Shown here: positions 1 to 6,061 of the stretch, one piece after another | Position numbering within the stretch: position 1 is the first letter of the stretch | How the letters are laid out: the number at the start of each line of letters is the position of its first letter | NCBI GenBank assembly: GCA_025356615.1 | Contig: JANXSH010000106.1 | Coordinates: 1 to 6,501 of the forward strand | Reading direction: 5' to 3' | From: Planctomycetia bacterium | Lineage (GTDB): Bacteria > Planctomycetota > Planctomycetia > Gemmatales > Gemmataceae | DNA length: 6,501 nucleotides | Made by a program: the position numbers and the translations under genes | The notes under the pieces: model-generated | Seen by the model: only the letters and a program-made list of their open reading frames with translations | Told to the model about the DNA's origin: nothing | The model's database searches: none

Positions 1-131
1 AACACCCGCGTGGCCCCAAGAAGCCGACCGTGAAGCGCCGGCACCGGCAGGACCACCCGCACGTCTCCACTGCCGAACTGCTCGCTGCTCGCAAGACCAA
101 GAAGAAGATGGGCAAGGTGACAAATTTATAA
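1..131 (+). CDS. C-terminal end of a probable transposase (partial, 5' end outside window)
   Basis: The frame starting at base 3 is open from the left edge to a TAA at 129-131 and gives about 42 residues. It is very basic, with a GPKKP block, then RRHR, then HPHVSTAELLAARK, and a lysine-rich end. This pattern recalls the C-terminal tails of DDE transposases of the IS4 type common in planctomycetes; that family assignment is from memory and only moderately sure. Support comes from within the window: a second, diverged copy of the same tail lies on the minus strand at 3410-3520 and shares the GxKK, RR and HPHVS-A blocks. No catalytic residues are visible because the body of the protein lies to the left. 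The gene converges on the small hypothetical gene at 178-411, with 46 bp between stops and no obvious terminator. It could also be a basic non-transposase protein tail. Confidence 0.5.
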   Translation, partial: HPRGPKKPTVKRRHRQDHPHVSTAELLAARKTKKKMGKVTNL

Positions 132-177
132 CACGTTGGAAGGCATGGGGCGCGGTTGTGATCGTCAACTATCCCAA

Positions 178-411
178 TCACGACGAAAACCCTCCGATGT
201 GAAATGCAGCTTCATGGCCGACACGAAGGACGAACGACTTCCGGTCTGGAAAGGCGTTCTTGGCCGCCATTGCCGCGTCGATGGATTCGTCTCCCAGATA
301 AAAGGACTCCGATACCGGCTCGATCGCGACGGACTGGCCGCGGTGCTTCACTTCCAGCTCCGCCTCGAACTGTGACTCGTAGACACGCCTCGCCTGCTCT
401 GCGATCGACAT
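178..411 (-). CDS. Small conserved-looking hypothetical protein (77 aa)
   Basis: A complete 77-residue reading frame with ATG at 411-409 and TGA at 180-178. The start is supported by an AAGGA ribosome binding site six bases upstream. The protein has an N-terminal helix-like segment (EQARRVYESQFEAELE, residues 5-20), then a strand-rich middle with VAIEP (28-32) and a YLGD motif (38-41), an amphipathic AAMAAKNAFPDR stretch (46-57), and an LRVGH...AFHIGG end. This layout resembles small uncharacterised proteins seen in planctomycetes and cyanobacteria, somewhat like DUF5678-type domains; the resemblance is from memory. No signal peptide, membrane segment or catalytic motif is seen. Such proteins are sometimes found beside small toxin- or protease-like genes, but no such partner is present here. 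The overlapping plus-strand frames look like shadows. The function is unknown. Confidence 0.7.
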   Translation of the reverse strand: MSIAEQARRVYESQFEAELEVKHRGQSVAIEPVSESFYLGDESIDAAMAAKNAFPDRKSFVLRVGHEAAFHIGGFSS

Positions 412-429
412 GGCTAGTCCTTACAGGAT

Positions 430-441
430 CCCTTACAAGGG
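430..441. repeat. Short palindrome upstream of the small hypothetical gene
   Basis: CCCTT and AAGGG arms are separated by AC, 19 bases upstream of the ATG at 411. The heptamer CCTTACA occurs here (431-437) and again at 419-425, where its complement forms part of the ribosome binding site. This could be an operator or a leader hairpin, but short palindromes of this size also arise by chance. Confidence 0.2.
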
Positions 442-475
442 CGCGATGCCAGGGTGGATTCCCCCCTTAGATTTG

Positions 476-611
476 CGACACTCCTCGCTCATCCCCAATG
501 TAGTTGATCCACAAATCCATGTCACCAAAAATGTTACGATCGCTCGGGTGGAATCGCAGTAGGAATACGCGGTACACATTCCAATACGGTGGGGATGAGC
601 GAGGAGTGTCG
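476..611. mobile_element. MITE-like element: 136 bp with perfect 22-bp terminal inverted repeats
   Basis: The left arm at 476-497 starts CGACACTCCTCGCTC. The right arm at 590-611 is its exact reverse complement, ending GAGCGAGGAGTGTCG, with no mismatch over 22 bp. The 92-bp interior (498-589) is visibly more AT-rich than the neighbouring genes and has no convincing ORF of its own. The size, the perfect arms and the location between the LRR stop (625) and the next gene's start (411) fit a miniature inverted-repeat transposable element mobilised in trans by a full-length IS. No target-site duplication is evident: the left flank ends GATTTG and the right flank begins ATAGTT. An alternative is a long hairpin in the RNA downstream of the LRR gene acting in termination or mRNA protection, although the loop is very long for that. 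Confidence 0.6.
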
Positions 612-624
612 ATAGTTCCTACTT

Positions 625-1449
625 TCACTTCTTGTCCAGGTCTTCCAGCTTCATGCCGATCGCCTTGAGCGCCGGGAGGTGTTTCGTCTTCGACTCGTCG
701 TCCAGCGTGTTGCCCGCGAGGTAGAGCCGAAGATAAGGCGCGAATCGCTTGGCCCCGTCGGCGTCGGTCTTGGCCCACTTCATCAATGGAGTGAGACTCG
801 TGATCTTGTTCTTGTCCAGCATCAAGAGGCCGATCTGCGAGAGGCCCGTCAGCGGGGCGAGGTCGGCGATCTGGTTGCCGGAGAGTTCCAGCGTCATGAC
901 GCGCGTCACCTTGGCGAGGGGCTTCAGGTCGCTGATCTGGTTGTTGCCGAGGTTCAACGACGCCAGTTTCTCCAGGCCCGCCAGGGGGGTGATGTCCTTG
1001 ATCTTGTTGCCGGTCAGGTAGAGCGATTGCATCGCGACGAGTTTCGCGAGCGGCTTCAGGTCGGCGACCTGGTTGTTCGACAACTCGAGGCGTTGTAGCT
1101 TGACCAGCCCGGCGAGCGGGGCGAGATCGACGATCTGGTTGCCCGACAGGTCGAGCGTCTGGAGGATCGGCATGTCTTTCAGGGCGGCGAGGTTGCTGAT
1201 CTCGTTCTTGGACAGATCGATGTCGGCCAGCCCCTTGCACTTCTCGAGGCCGGTGAGATCCTTTATCTTCTTGCCGCTGGCGTGGAGGATGGACAACTTC
1301 GCTAGATCCTCGTCCTTGAAGTCGGGCTTGGGGAGGCGGAGGGCGGTCTGGACGGCCGTCTCGAGAGCCTTGTCTTTGAAGGGACTGGCGGCGAAGGAGG
1401 CACCGGCCAGGAGTAGCACGGCGGAGCAGGTGAGAGTGGAACGCATCAT
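625..1449 (-). CDS. Secreted leucine-rich-repeat protein (internalin-like 22-residue repeats)
   Basis: A 274-residue protein. Residues 1-20 form a signal peptide: basic MMRST start, hydrophobic AVLLLAGASFA, cleavage near ASFA/AS. Residues about 49-250 hold eight to nine leucine-rich repeats of about 22 residues, with consensus LxxLxLSGNQIxDLxPLAGLxx, as in bacterial internalin-type LRR proteins. The eighth repeat is stretched by an insert (TDADGAKRFAP), and the C-terminus (KLEDLDKK) is charged with no anchor. It is probably exported and used for protein binding; the partner is unknown. The ATG at 1449 was chosen because the signal peptide starts there and a GAGG lies about 12 bases upstream. 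A second ATG follows at 1446. An in-frame GTG at 1488 overlaps the methyltransferase stop as GTGA but would put 13 extra residues before the signal peptide. The gap to the upstream methyltransferase is 35 bp, so co-transcription is likely. Confidence 0.85.
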   Translation of the reverse strand: MMRSTLTCSAVLLLAGASFAASPFKDKALETAVQTALRLPKPDFKDEDLAKLSILHASGKKIKDLTGLEKCKGLADIDLSKNEISNLAALKDMPILQTLDLSGNQIVDLAPLAGLVKLQRLELSNNQVADLKPLAKLVAMQSLYLTGNKIKDITPLAGLEKLASLNLGNNQISDLKPLAKVTRVMTLELSGNQIADLAPLTGLSQIGLLMLDKNKITSLTPLMKWAKTDADGAKRFAPYLRLYLAGNTLDDESKTKHLPALKAIGMKLEDLDKK

Positions 1450-1484
1450 GGTGGGATGGACCTCGGGTGGGATGGAAGAGAGAT

Positions 1485-2096
1485 TCACTCGCCGTAACGG
1501 ACGAACGTGGCGAGCCAGGCGCGAGCGCCTTCGGGGTGGATGGTCGTCTCGAAGCGGGCCTCGCCGACCTCTTCGACGAGCCAGCCGCGCATGTTGAACC
1601 GTTCGATCAGTTCTCGCTCGGCAACCCGGCGCGGGCCGTCGGTGCCCGGCTCCATGTCGCTGAAGCAGAGGATATGCAGCGTGCCTCGCGGCGGCACGAC
1701 AGCGGCGACGCTCTGGACGTAGCGCTCGCGGTCCTTATCCGAGAAGATGTGGAAGCAGCCGCTGTCGAGAACCGTGTCGAACTTGCGACCCAGGGTCGAC
1801 AGGTCGAGGGCATCGCCGACCTCGAAGGTCGCCTTACTCTTGCGCTGAACCGCCTTGGCGCGGGCAAGTTCGATCGCGGCGGGGACGCGATCGACGCCGA
1901 GAACCTTCAACTTCTTGTCCGCAAGGAAGAGGGTGTTCTCGCCGGTGCCGCACCCCAGGTCCAGGACCGCCCCCTTGAAGCCGTCGCGGTCGTACAAGCG
2001 GACGATGTCCTCCTGCGGCCGGCCGATCTCCCAGGCGGGGCTGCCCGCGTAGACGCTGTCGAAGAATTCCGGCGGCACGCCTTTCGGGTCGCTCAT
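1485..2096 (-). CDS. Class I SAM-dependent methyltransferase
   Basis: A 203-residue cytoplasmic protein with the Rossmann-type methyltransferase fold. Motif I is VLDLGCGTGEN (44-54), the glycine-rich SAM-binding loop. The acidic residue of motif II is D69 in VLGVDR, which would contact the SAM ribose, and FEVGDALDLS (91-100) supplies the adenine-contacting D95. FDTVLDSGCFHIF (106-118) is the motif IV region. The N-terminal PAWEIGRPQ (20-28) and the later CFSDMEPGTDGPRRV (144-158) recall the small thiopurine/tellurite-type and related methyltransferases that act on small molecules, but the substrate cannot be read from the sequence. The start at 2096 has GGGAG eight bases upstream. The gene lies 83 bp after DoxX and 35 bp before the LRR gene, all in the same orientation. 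The length is normal for the family and no defect is seen. Confidence 0.9.
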   Translation of the reverse strand: MSDPKGVPPEFFDSVYAGSPAWEIGRPQEDIVRLYDRDGFKGAVLDLGCGTGENTLFLADKKLKVLGVDRVPAAIELARAKAVQRKSKATFEVGDALDLSTLGRKFDTVLDSGCFHIFSDKDRERYVQSVAAVVPPRGTLHILCFSDMEPGTDGPRRVAERELIERFNMRGWLVEEVGEARFETTIHPEGARAWLATFVRYGE

Positions 2097-2107
2097 CGCC
2101 TACACTC

Positions 2108-2139
2108 CCGTGATTCGCCATTACCCTATTCGATCACGG
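2108..2139. repeat. Inverted repeat overlapping the methyltransferase ribosome binding site
   Basis: CCGTGAT (2108-2114) and ATCACGG (2133-2139) are perfect 7-bp inverted arms separated by 18 bp. The methyltransferase ribosome binding site GGGAG (2105-2109 on the minus strand) overlaps the proximal arm by two bases. The spacer also contains a direct repeat ATTCG (2113-2117 and 2128-2132). It could be an operator or an RBS-masking hairpin. A chance occurrence is possible. Confidence 0.25.
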
Positions 2140-2179
2140 TAGTCCATCCGGCCCCTGGGGGCAAGTCTCCCCCGATGAT

Positions 2180-2584
2180 TCACCTCTTGCGGGGGTCCAG
2201 GCTCCCCGCCCCGGAGCCGTTCGCGATGATGAACAGCATCGCCCCCATCAGCCCAATGTTCTTCATAAAGTGGGCCATCTGATTCTGGTCGTCAGGAGTC
2301 TTCCAGAACGGGTGGAAGTAGTACGTCGCAAGCACCAGGAACACCGCAAGCAGCACCGCCCCGATGCGTGCGTGATAGCCGACCAGTAACGAAATGCTGC
2401 CGAGGAGCAGGAAGACGATGGCCAGTCCCAGCGACACCTGCGGGTAGGGGACGCCGTGCGCGTCCATGATCCCGGCCACTTCTGTATACTTCGGGATCTT
2501 GTTCCCCAGCGCGCTCATCAAGAAGATCGTGATGAGGCACAACCGGCCGATCACGCTGAACAAGGCTCGAATCGAATCCGGCAT
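2180..2584 (-). CDS. DoxX-family integral membrane protein
   Basis: A 134-residue polytopic inner-membrane protein. Four hydrophobic segments are visible at about 7-27, 49-69, 74-91 and 107-121. The family signature is clear: GRLCLITIFLMSALGNKI (13-30), the PYPQVSLGLAIVFLLLGSISLLVGY stretch (46-70), and ATYYFHPFW (86-94), followed by a polar loop and MKNIGLMGAMLFIIANG (107-123). DoxX-family proteins are four-helix membrane proteins linked to thiosulfate:quinone oxidation in archaea and to redox or oxidative-stress complexes in other bacteria; the exact role here is unknown. The ATG at 2584 is fixed by AAGGAG seven bases upstream. An in-frame start 15 codons further up lies inside the pirin gene and lacks the typical hydrophobic start. 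The gene follows pirin by 13 bp, so the two are almost certainly one operon. Confidence 0.9.
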   Translation of the reverse strand: MPDSIRALFSVIGRLCLITIFLMSALGNKIPKYTEVAGIMDAHGVPYPQVSLGLAIVFLLLGSISLLVGYHARIGAVLLAVFLVLATYYFHPFWKTPDDQNQMAHFMKNIGLMGAMLFIIANGSGAGSLDPRKR

Positions 2585-2591
2585 ATCCGCA

Positions 2592-2599
2592 CTCCTTTT
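2592..2599 (-). promoter_or_regulatory. Ribosome binding site of the DoxX gene, overlapping the pirin stop
   Basis: AAAAGGAG on the minus strand, seven bases before the DoxX ATG. It shares two bases with the pirin TAA (2600-2598), which suggests translational coupling and decides the 2584 start. Confidence 0.7.
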
Positions 2600-3296
2600 A
2601 TCGCAGATCGAACACCATGATCTCGGCAACCCCGACGGCCCGCAACCTCAGTGCCGCCTCTCCCTCGATCGCCAAGCCGTCGCCCGCCGCGAGGCGTTCG
2701 CCGTTCGCCTCGACCTCGCCGCGCATCACTTGCACCCAGACGCCGTTGCCCGCAGGTATGGGGTATTCCAGATTCCCCCCCGCGTCCAGGTCTGAAAGGT
2801 AGAGGCGGGCGTCTTGCTGGATCGTCAGCGCGCCGGCCTCCCCCTCCGGCGAGGCGACCAGTTGCAGTCGGTTCCGCCTCTCCAGGGGGTCGAACGCCTT
2901 CTGCTCGTAGCTCGGCGTCAGGCCGCGCTGGCGCGGGACGATCCAGAGTTGGTACAGGTGGACCGGCTCGGACTGGCTCGGGTTGAACTCGCTGTGGAGC
3001 ATCCCCGTGCCCGCCGTGATCCGCTGCATCTCGCCGGGACGTAACACCGCCCCGCGCCCCATGCTGTCCTTGTGTTCCAAGGCTCCCGACAACACGCAGG
3101 TAACGATCTCCATGTCACGGTGCGGGTGGGAGCCGAAGCCGCTGCCGCCCGACACGCGGTCCTCGTTCATCACGCGGAGCGTGCGGAAGCCCATGTGGCG
3201 CGGATCCTGGTAGTCCGCGAACGAAAACGTGTGCCAGGTGTCCAGCCAACCGTGGTCAGCGTGTCCTCGGTCCGTTGCTCGTCGAAGCTGTCTCAT
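2598..3296 (-). CDS. Pirin family protein (bicupin, metal-binding)
   Basis: A 232-residue cytoplasmic bicupin, the usual pirin length. The N-terminal cupin holds the four metal ligands at H57 and H59 (in SHPHRDMEIVTCVLSG), H101 and E103 (in GMLHSEFN); these match the iron-binding positions of characterised pirins. Other signatures are WHTFSFADY (21-29), FRTLRVMNEDRV (37-48), LRPGEMQRITAGTGM (85-99) and LYQLWIVP (114-121). The C-terminal cupin (about 145-232) is more divergent, as is normal. Bacterial pirins can oxidise quercetin or act as redox-linked regulators; which applies here is not visible. The ATG at 3296 has GAGGAG eight bases upstream (3305-3310). The frame is open further upstream to 3581, but that extension crosses the leader and a transposase relic and has no pirin similarity. 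It heads an operon with DoxX. Confidence 0.95.
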   Translation of the reverse strand: MRQLRRATDRGHADHGWLDTWHTFSFADYQDPRHMGFRTLRVMNEDRVSGGSGFGSHPHRDMEIVTCVLSGALEHKDSMGRGAVLRPGEMQRITAGTGMLHSEFNPSQSEPVHLYQLWIVPRQRGLTPSYEQKAFDPLERRNRLQLVASPEGEAGALTIQQDARLYLSDLDAGGNLEYPIPAGNGVWVQVMRGEVEANGERLAAGDGLAIEGEAALRLRAVGVAEIMVFDLR

Positions 3297-3338
3297 GGGA
3301 GGATCTCCTCGGGATCGGTCGCACGACAATAGTTTGCG

Positions 3339-3353
3339 TCTCAAATATTGAGA
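3339..3353. promoter_or_regulatory. Candidate operator palindrome upstream of pirin-DoxX
   Basis: TCTCAA-ATA-TTGAGA is a perfect 6-bp dyad with a 3-bp centre. It extends to GCgTCTCAA/TTGAGAtGC (3336-3356) with one mismatched pair. It lies 43 bp upstream of the pirin ATG and is AT-rich in a GC-rich context. Size and symmetry suit a dimeric repressor such as a MarR- or HxlR-type regulator, or part of a LysR-type box (T-N11-A). No regulator gene is encoded nearby in the window, and I could not place a convincing -35/-10 pair. Confidence 0.4.
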
Positions 3354-3409
3354 TGCCGAGATCGTGTGGAGGTAACACCAGCCCCTCCAAGGTGTCCCAA
3401 CCCTTGGTC

Positions 3410-3562
3410 TCAGCCAGTCACTCTGGGATTCCTGGCGAGCAGGATCTTTGCGACAGAGACGTGCGGATGCTTCGGCTCGTACCGCCGCTCGGGCCTCGCC
3501 TTCTTGGCCCCCCATGGAACGCCGGACGTTTCGGCATCCCCACCCGGATCGCCATTGCCATC
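3410..3562 (-). pseudogene. Degraded transposase C-terminal remnant, related to the one at 1-131
   Basis: On the minus strand a frame ending at TGA (3412-3410) encodes VPWGAKKARPERRYEPK (from 3520) followed by HPHVSVAKILLARN. Aligned without gaps to the tail at 1-131, 15 of about 31 positions are identical by hand count: GxKK, RR, HPHVS, the following A, an L, and AR. The frame is open only up to 3588, where a stop occurs, and no transposase body precedes it, because the S49 gene's 3' end occupies that DNA. The ATGs at 3562 and 3556 follow a GGGGAAG, so a 48-50 residue peptide could in principle be made, but its resemblance to a transposase tail makes a decayed insertion more likely. It fills most of the gap between the S49 gene and pirin. 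Confidence 0.5.
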
Positions 3563-3577
3563 TTCCCCGCTCGCCGA

Positions 3578-4630
3578 TCACTTCCCGCTCAGGCGTTCCA
3601 TGCTCGGGTCGGGCTGCCAGAGGTAGAGGAAGTTCGGCAGCTTGTTGCGGTCGGCCCCTGGGACGCTGATCGGCAACAGGTTGGCCTGGAGCGGGACGTT
3701 GGGTGTGGTCGCATACTGGGTCCGGGCGACATCACCCCGACGGTGCAGGATCACCGCCGCCGCGCACGGTGCCTGGGCCAGTTGCCGGGCCATTTCGACG
3801 GCGTCCGGCATGTAACCGACCTTGTCGATCAGCTGACGCTCTAGCCCCTGGCGGGCCGAGAAGACCCGGCCATCGAAGTTGCTCGCCTCGTCGGCCTTCA
3901 CGGCGGGTCGTCGCTGCTTGACCACGGCCTTGAAGCGGTCGTGGAACTCGTCCGCCAGAGCGATCAGCAGCTCCTTATCCTCTTCCTCCAACAGGCCGAG
4001 TTTATAGTTGAGATCGATTTTCGGCGACGCCTTCGACTTGATCGACAGGTATTCCGCCTTGGCCATTTGCAACGTGCCCTGAAAATTGTACAGGTTCAGT
4101 AGTACGCCGATGCCGCCCAGGACCGAGGTCGGGTGGGCGACGATCTGATCGCACGCCGTGGCCAGGTAGTAGCCCCCGCCACAGCCGAGGTCCATGATGC
4201 AGCCGACGACGGGCTTGTGCGTCTTCTCTTTGAAGGCGCTCAACTCGCGCCACATCACGTCCGTCGCCGTGATCGACCCGCCGGGGCTGTTCACGCGCAG
4301 CACGACGGCCACACAATGCGGATTCGCCTGCGCCGCGTCGAGCTTTTCACGGAAGAGGTCGATCGGGTTGTCCCCCGAGGAATACGGTCCCGTCAAGTTG
4401 GTGTTGAGCAGCAGTCCATCGACATCGATGATGGCGATTCGCGGTCCGTCGCAGGCCGTGGCTCCGTCGACGGACATCTCGATGATGGGATGCTCGTTGC
4501 TCGTCGAGGGGAGTTCTGCCACCACCTTGGCCTCGATGGGGCCTGCGACCCGGATGATGCTATCCGTCCTGAACGGATTCAGGCATCCGGAGACCCCGAC
4601 GAGGATCGCCAGCACTACGATTTGCTTCAT
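3578..4630 (-). CDS. S49/SppA-like signal-peptide-peptidase family lipoprotein with altered active site
   Basis: A 350-residue protein. The start at 4630 (GGAGG six bases upstream) gives a lipoprotein signal: MKQIVVLAILVGVSGC with lipobox VSGC and lipidated C16. The S49 core runs from about 64 to 285: RIAIIDVDGLLL (64-75), VAVVLRVNSPGG (108-118, the oxyanion-loop motif), CIMDLGCGGGYYLATACDQIVAHPTSVLGGIGV (144-176), and a helix rich in LLEEEDKELL. In active SppA proteins the segment before GGYY reads AASGGYY, with Ser the nucleophile. Here it reads GCGGGYY, so the serine position is G151, with C150 beside it. The catalytic lysine region is also altered (SIKSKASPK, 196-204), so no clear Ser-Lys dyad is seen. 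A proline-rich C-terminal tail (about 305-345, ending FLYLWQPDPSME) lies outside the family core. It is likely an envelope protein with lost or changed peptidase activity. An in-frame upstream start at 4762 has no RBS and would bury the signal. Confidence 0.85.
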   Translation of the reverse strand: MKQIVVLAILVGVSGCLNPFRTDSIIRVAGPIEAKVVAELPSTSNEHPIIEMSVDGATACDGPRIAIIDVDGLLLNTNLTGPYSSGDNPIDLFREKLDAAQANPHCVAVVLRVNSPGGSITATDVMWRELSAFKEKTHKPVVGCIMDLGCGGGYYLATACDQIVAHPTSVLGGIGVLLNLYNFQGTLQMAKAEYLSIKSKASPKIDLNYKLGLLEEEDKELLIALADEFHDRFKAVVKQRRPAVKADEASNFDGRVFSARQGLERQLIDKVGYMPDAVEMARQLAQAPCAAAVILHRRGDVARTQYATTPNVPLQANLLPISVPGADRNKLPNFLYLWQPDPSMERLSGK

Positions 4631-4651
4631 CTCCGGCCTCCGGTGGGTAGG

Positions 4652-4717
4652 GGCCGACGGCGGAAAAAGGCCGACAGTATCCCTCTTCCATCGTATCGGC
4701 ACAGGACTCTGGCCGAC
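4652..4717. repeat. Three copies of GGCCGAC in the S49 gene leader
   Basis: The heptamer occurs at 4652-4658, 4669-4675 and 4711-4717, within the 147-bp gap between the propeller stop and the S49 start, which probably carries the S49 promoter. Spacing is irregular (17 and 42 bp between starts) and the motif is GC-rich, so this may be background. No other feature is evident in the gap. Confidence 0.15.
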
Positions 4718-4777
4718 TGGAGGCATCTCAGGCATAAACGGTAGATTCGGCATATCGGGCAAGGACGGCGTGATCGA

Positions 4778-6061
4778 TCACTTGTCCTTACTAGCGGGTG
4801 CAGGTTGTCGCCACTGGTAGACGGCCATCGCTTCCAGTTCGCGGATATACAGGAGATCACCGACGACGGCCAGATGCGCCCAGCTCTCCGTCTCGCTGAT
4901 GCGATATTTGTCGAGCAGCTCGAAGCGAGTGGGATTGGCCGCGAGGAGGTAGAGGGTGCCGTCCTGGTCCAGGGCGAGGATCCGGTTGCCGTTGACGACC
5001 ATACTCCAGTATTTCCCGAACGGCTTCGTCGTCAGCCAGGCCTGCTTGCCGGTGCGACTGTCGAGGCACGCGACGCGCTGGTTTTCCAGGTGGAGGTAGA
5101 TGTGTTTCCCGACGAGGACCGGGGAGGACATGTAGCCGTTGAGCTTGTTCTCCCAGCCGATCTTGGCGGTCTGCTTGCTCTCGCGGGCGGTGACATCGAA
5201 GCGCAACGACTTGCTGCCATACAGGCTCGTGAGCACGCCATCGCCGTCCAACAAGAGCGGGGTCAGCGTGGAAGTGTTGCGGTAGGCGGGAACGTCGTGT
5301 CGCCATTGCACCGCACCCGTGGAAAGATCGAGGCCCGCGAGCACCTTGCGTTGGAGCACGATCAGTTGCCGCTTCCCCGCCACGGTGCCGATGATAGGGG
5401 AAGCCGTCGCCGCCCCGAACTCGCGAGGGTTGTCCAGCGCGGCCCGCCAGCGCACTTTGCCGGTCTTCTTGTCGAGGCAGAACACCCCCGCCAGTGCCTG
5501 GGTGTAGACGGCGTCCCCGTCCACTAGCGGCGAGGAGGCCTGTCCGAAGACTGGCTGGGGGGTCTTGTAGAGCGTCGGGAAATCGGCGCGCCAGGACTCC
5601 TTGCCCGTGGCCGCGTCGAGGCACACCAGAACGTCGCGCATGCCGTTGACGAAGACGGACGTGCCGTCATACGCCGGGGTCGAGCGGATCCACTCCCCGT
5701 TGGCCTTTGCGTAGGCGGGTACGCTCAACTGGCCCTTCCAACTCGTCTTCCAGAGTTCTTTTCCGGTCTTCCGGTCGAGCGCCTTGACGACCTCCTCCTT
5801 GCCGCCGACGGTTTCCGTGACGAACACCCGGTCCGCGCCCACGACAGGCCCGGAGTAGCTCGGCCCCAGGTCCACGCGCCACAGAAGCTTCAGGGCCTCC
5901 TTGTTCAGCTTGTCCGGCCAGGCGGGGGCTTTGCCCACATGGCCGTCGCGTGTCGGTCCGCGCCATTGGGACCAGGTCGGGCCGACCTCGTTCTCGCCCG
6001 TTGCGTTGCCGAGGAGAACCACGGTCAGCAGGAAGCCGGCTACGAATCGACGAAGGGACAT
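4778..6061 (-). CDS. Secreted PQQ-like (BamB-type) beta-propeller repeat protein
   Basis: A 427-residue protein. A signal peptide covers residues 1 to about 20 (MSLRRFVAGFLLTVVLLGNA). The mature start has W30-SQWRGPTRDG, a motif I associate with planctomycete secreted propellers. Five clear propeller-blade signatures of the type LDxxTGKxxW occur at 95-104, 148-157, 196-205, 244-253 and 333-342, and strands between them (for example SSPLVDGDAVY, 176-186; SSPVLVGKHIYLH, 312-324) complete a likely seven- or eight-bladed propeller. The family shares a fold with PQQ-dependent dehydrogenases and BamB, but I see no catalytic or PQQ-binding constellation; a scaffold or binding role in the periplasm is more likely. 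The start at 6061 was chosen for the signal peptide. The RBS is weak (GAGA about nine bases upstream), and an in-frame ATG at 6112 would put 17 residues before the signal. Upstream, 6062-6207 has no clear promoter. Confidence 0.85.
   Translation of the reverse strand: MSLRRFVAGFLLTVVLLGNATGENEVGPTWSQWRGPTRDGHVGKAPAWPDKLNKEALKLLWRVDLGPSYSGPVVGADRVFVTETVGGKEEVVKALDRKTGKELWKTSWKGQLSVPAYAKANGEWIRSTPAYDGTSVFVNGMRDVLVCLDAATGKESWRADFPTLYKTPQPVFGQASSPLVDGDAVYTQALAGVFCLDKKTGKVRWRAALDNPREFGAATASPIIGTVAGKRQLIVLQRKVLAGLDLSTGAVQWRHDVPAYRNTSTLTPLLLDGDGVLTSLYGSKSLRFDVTARESKQTAKIGWENKLNGYMSSPVLVGKHIYLHLENQRVACLDSRTGKQAWLTTKPFGKYWSMVVNGNRILALDQDGTLYLLAANPTRFELLDKYRISETESWAHLAVVGDLLYIRELEAMAVYQWRQPAPASKDK

Noticed and set aside
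467..1240. A 257-codon minus-strand open frame overlapping the LRR gene, and several plus-strand frames (679-1098, 1073-1597, 1467-2282)
   Set aside because: They overlap recognisable genes in other frames, have Arg/Pro/Gln-rich or low-complexity composition typical of GC-rich shadow frames, and lack ribosome binding sites.
1450..1488. GTG at 1488 as the LRR start, overlapping the methyltransferase stop as GTGA
   Set aside because: The overlap would suit translational coupling, but there is no RBS and it puts 13 non-hydrophobic residues ahead of a well-formed signal peptide starting at 1449.
2157..2173. GGGGG-N7-CCCCC hairpin just downstream of the DoxX stop, considered as a terminator
   Set aside because: The stem is only 5 bp, no T-run follows on the transcribed strand, and G/C runs are common here.
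3387..3407. CCAAGG-N9-CCTTGG inverted repeat next to the transposase relic stop, considered as an IS end or terminator
   Set aside because: The arms are only 6 bp, no T-run follows, and no matching sequence follows the related tail at 1-131.
4133..5527. Long plus-strand frames antisense to the S49 and propeller genes
   Set aside because: The minus-strand proteins show clear domain motifs and signal peptides throughout; the antisense frames show none.
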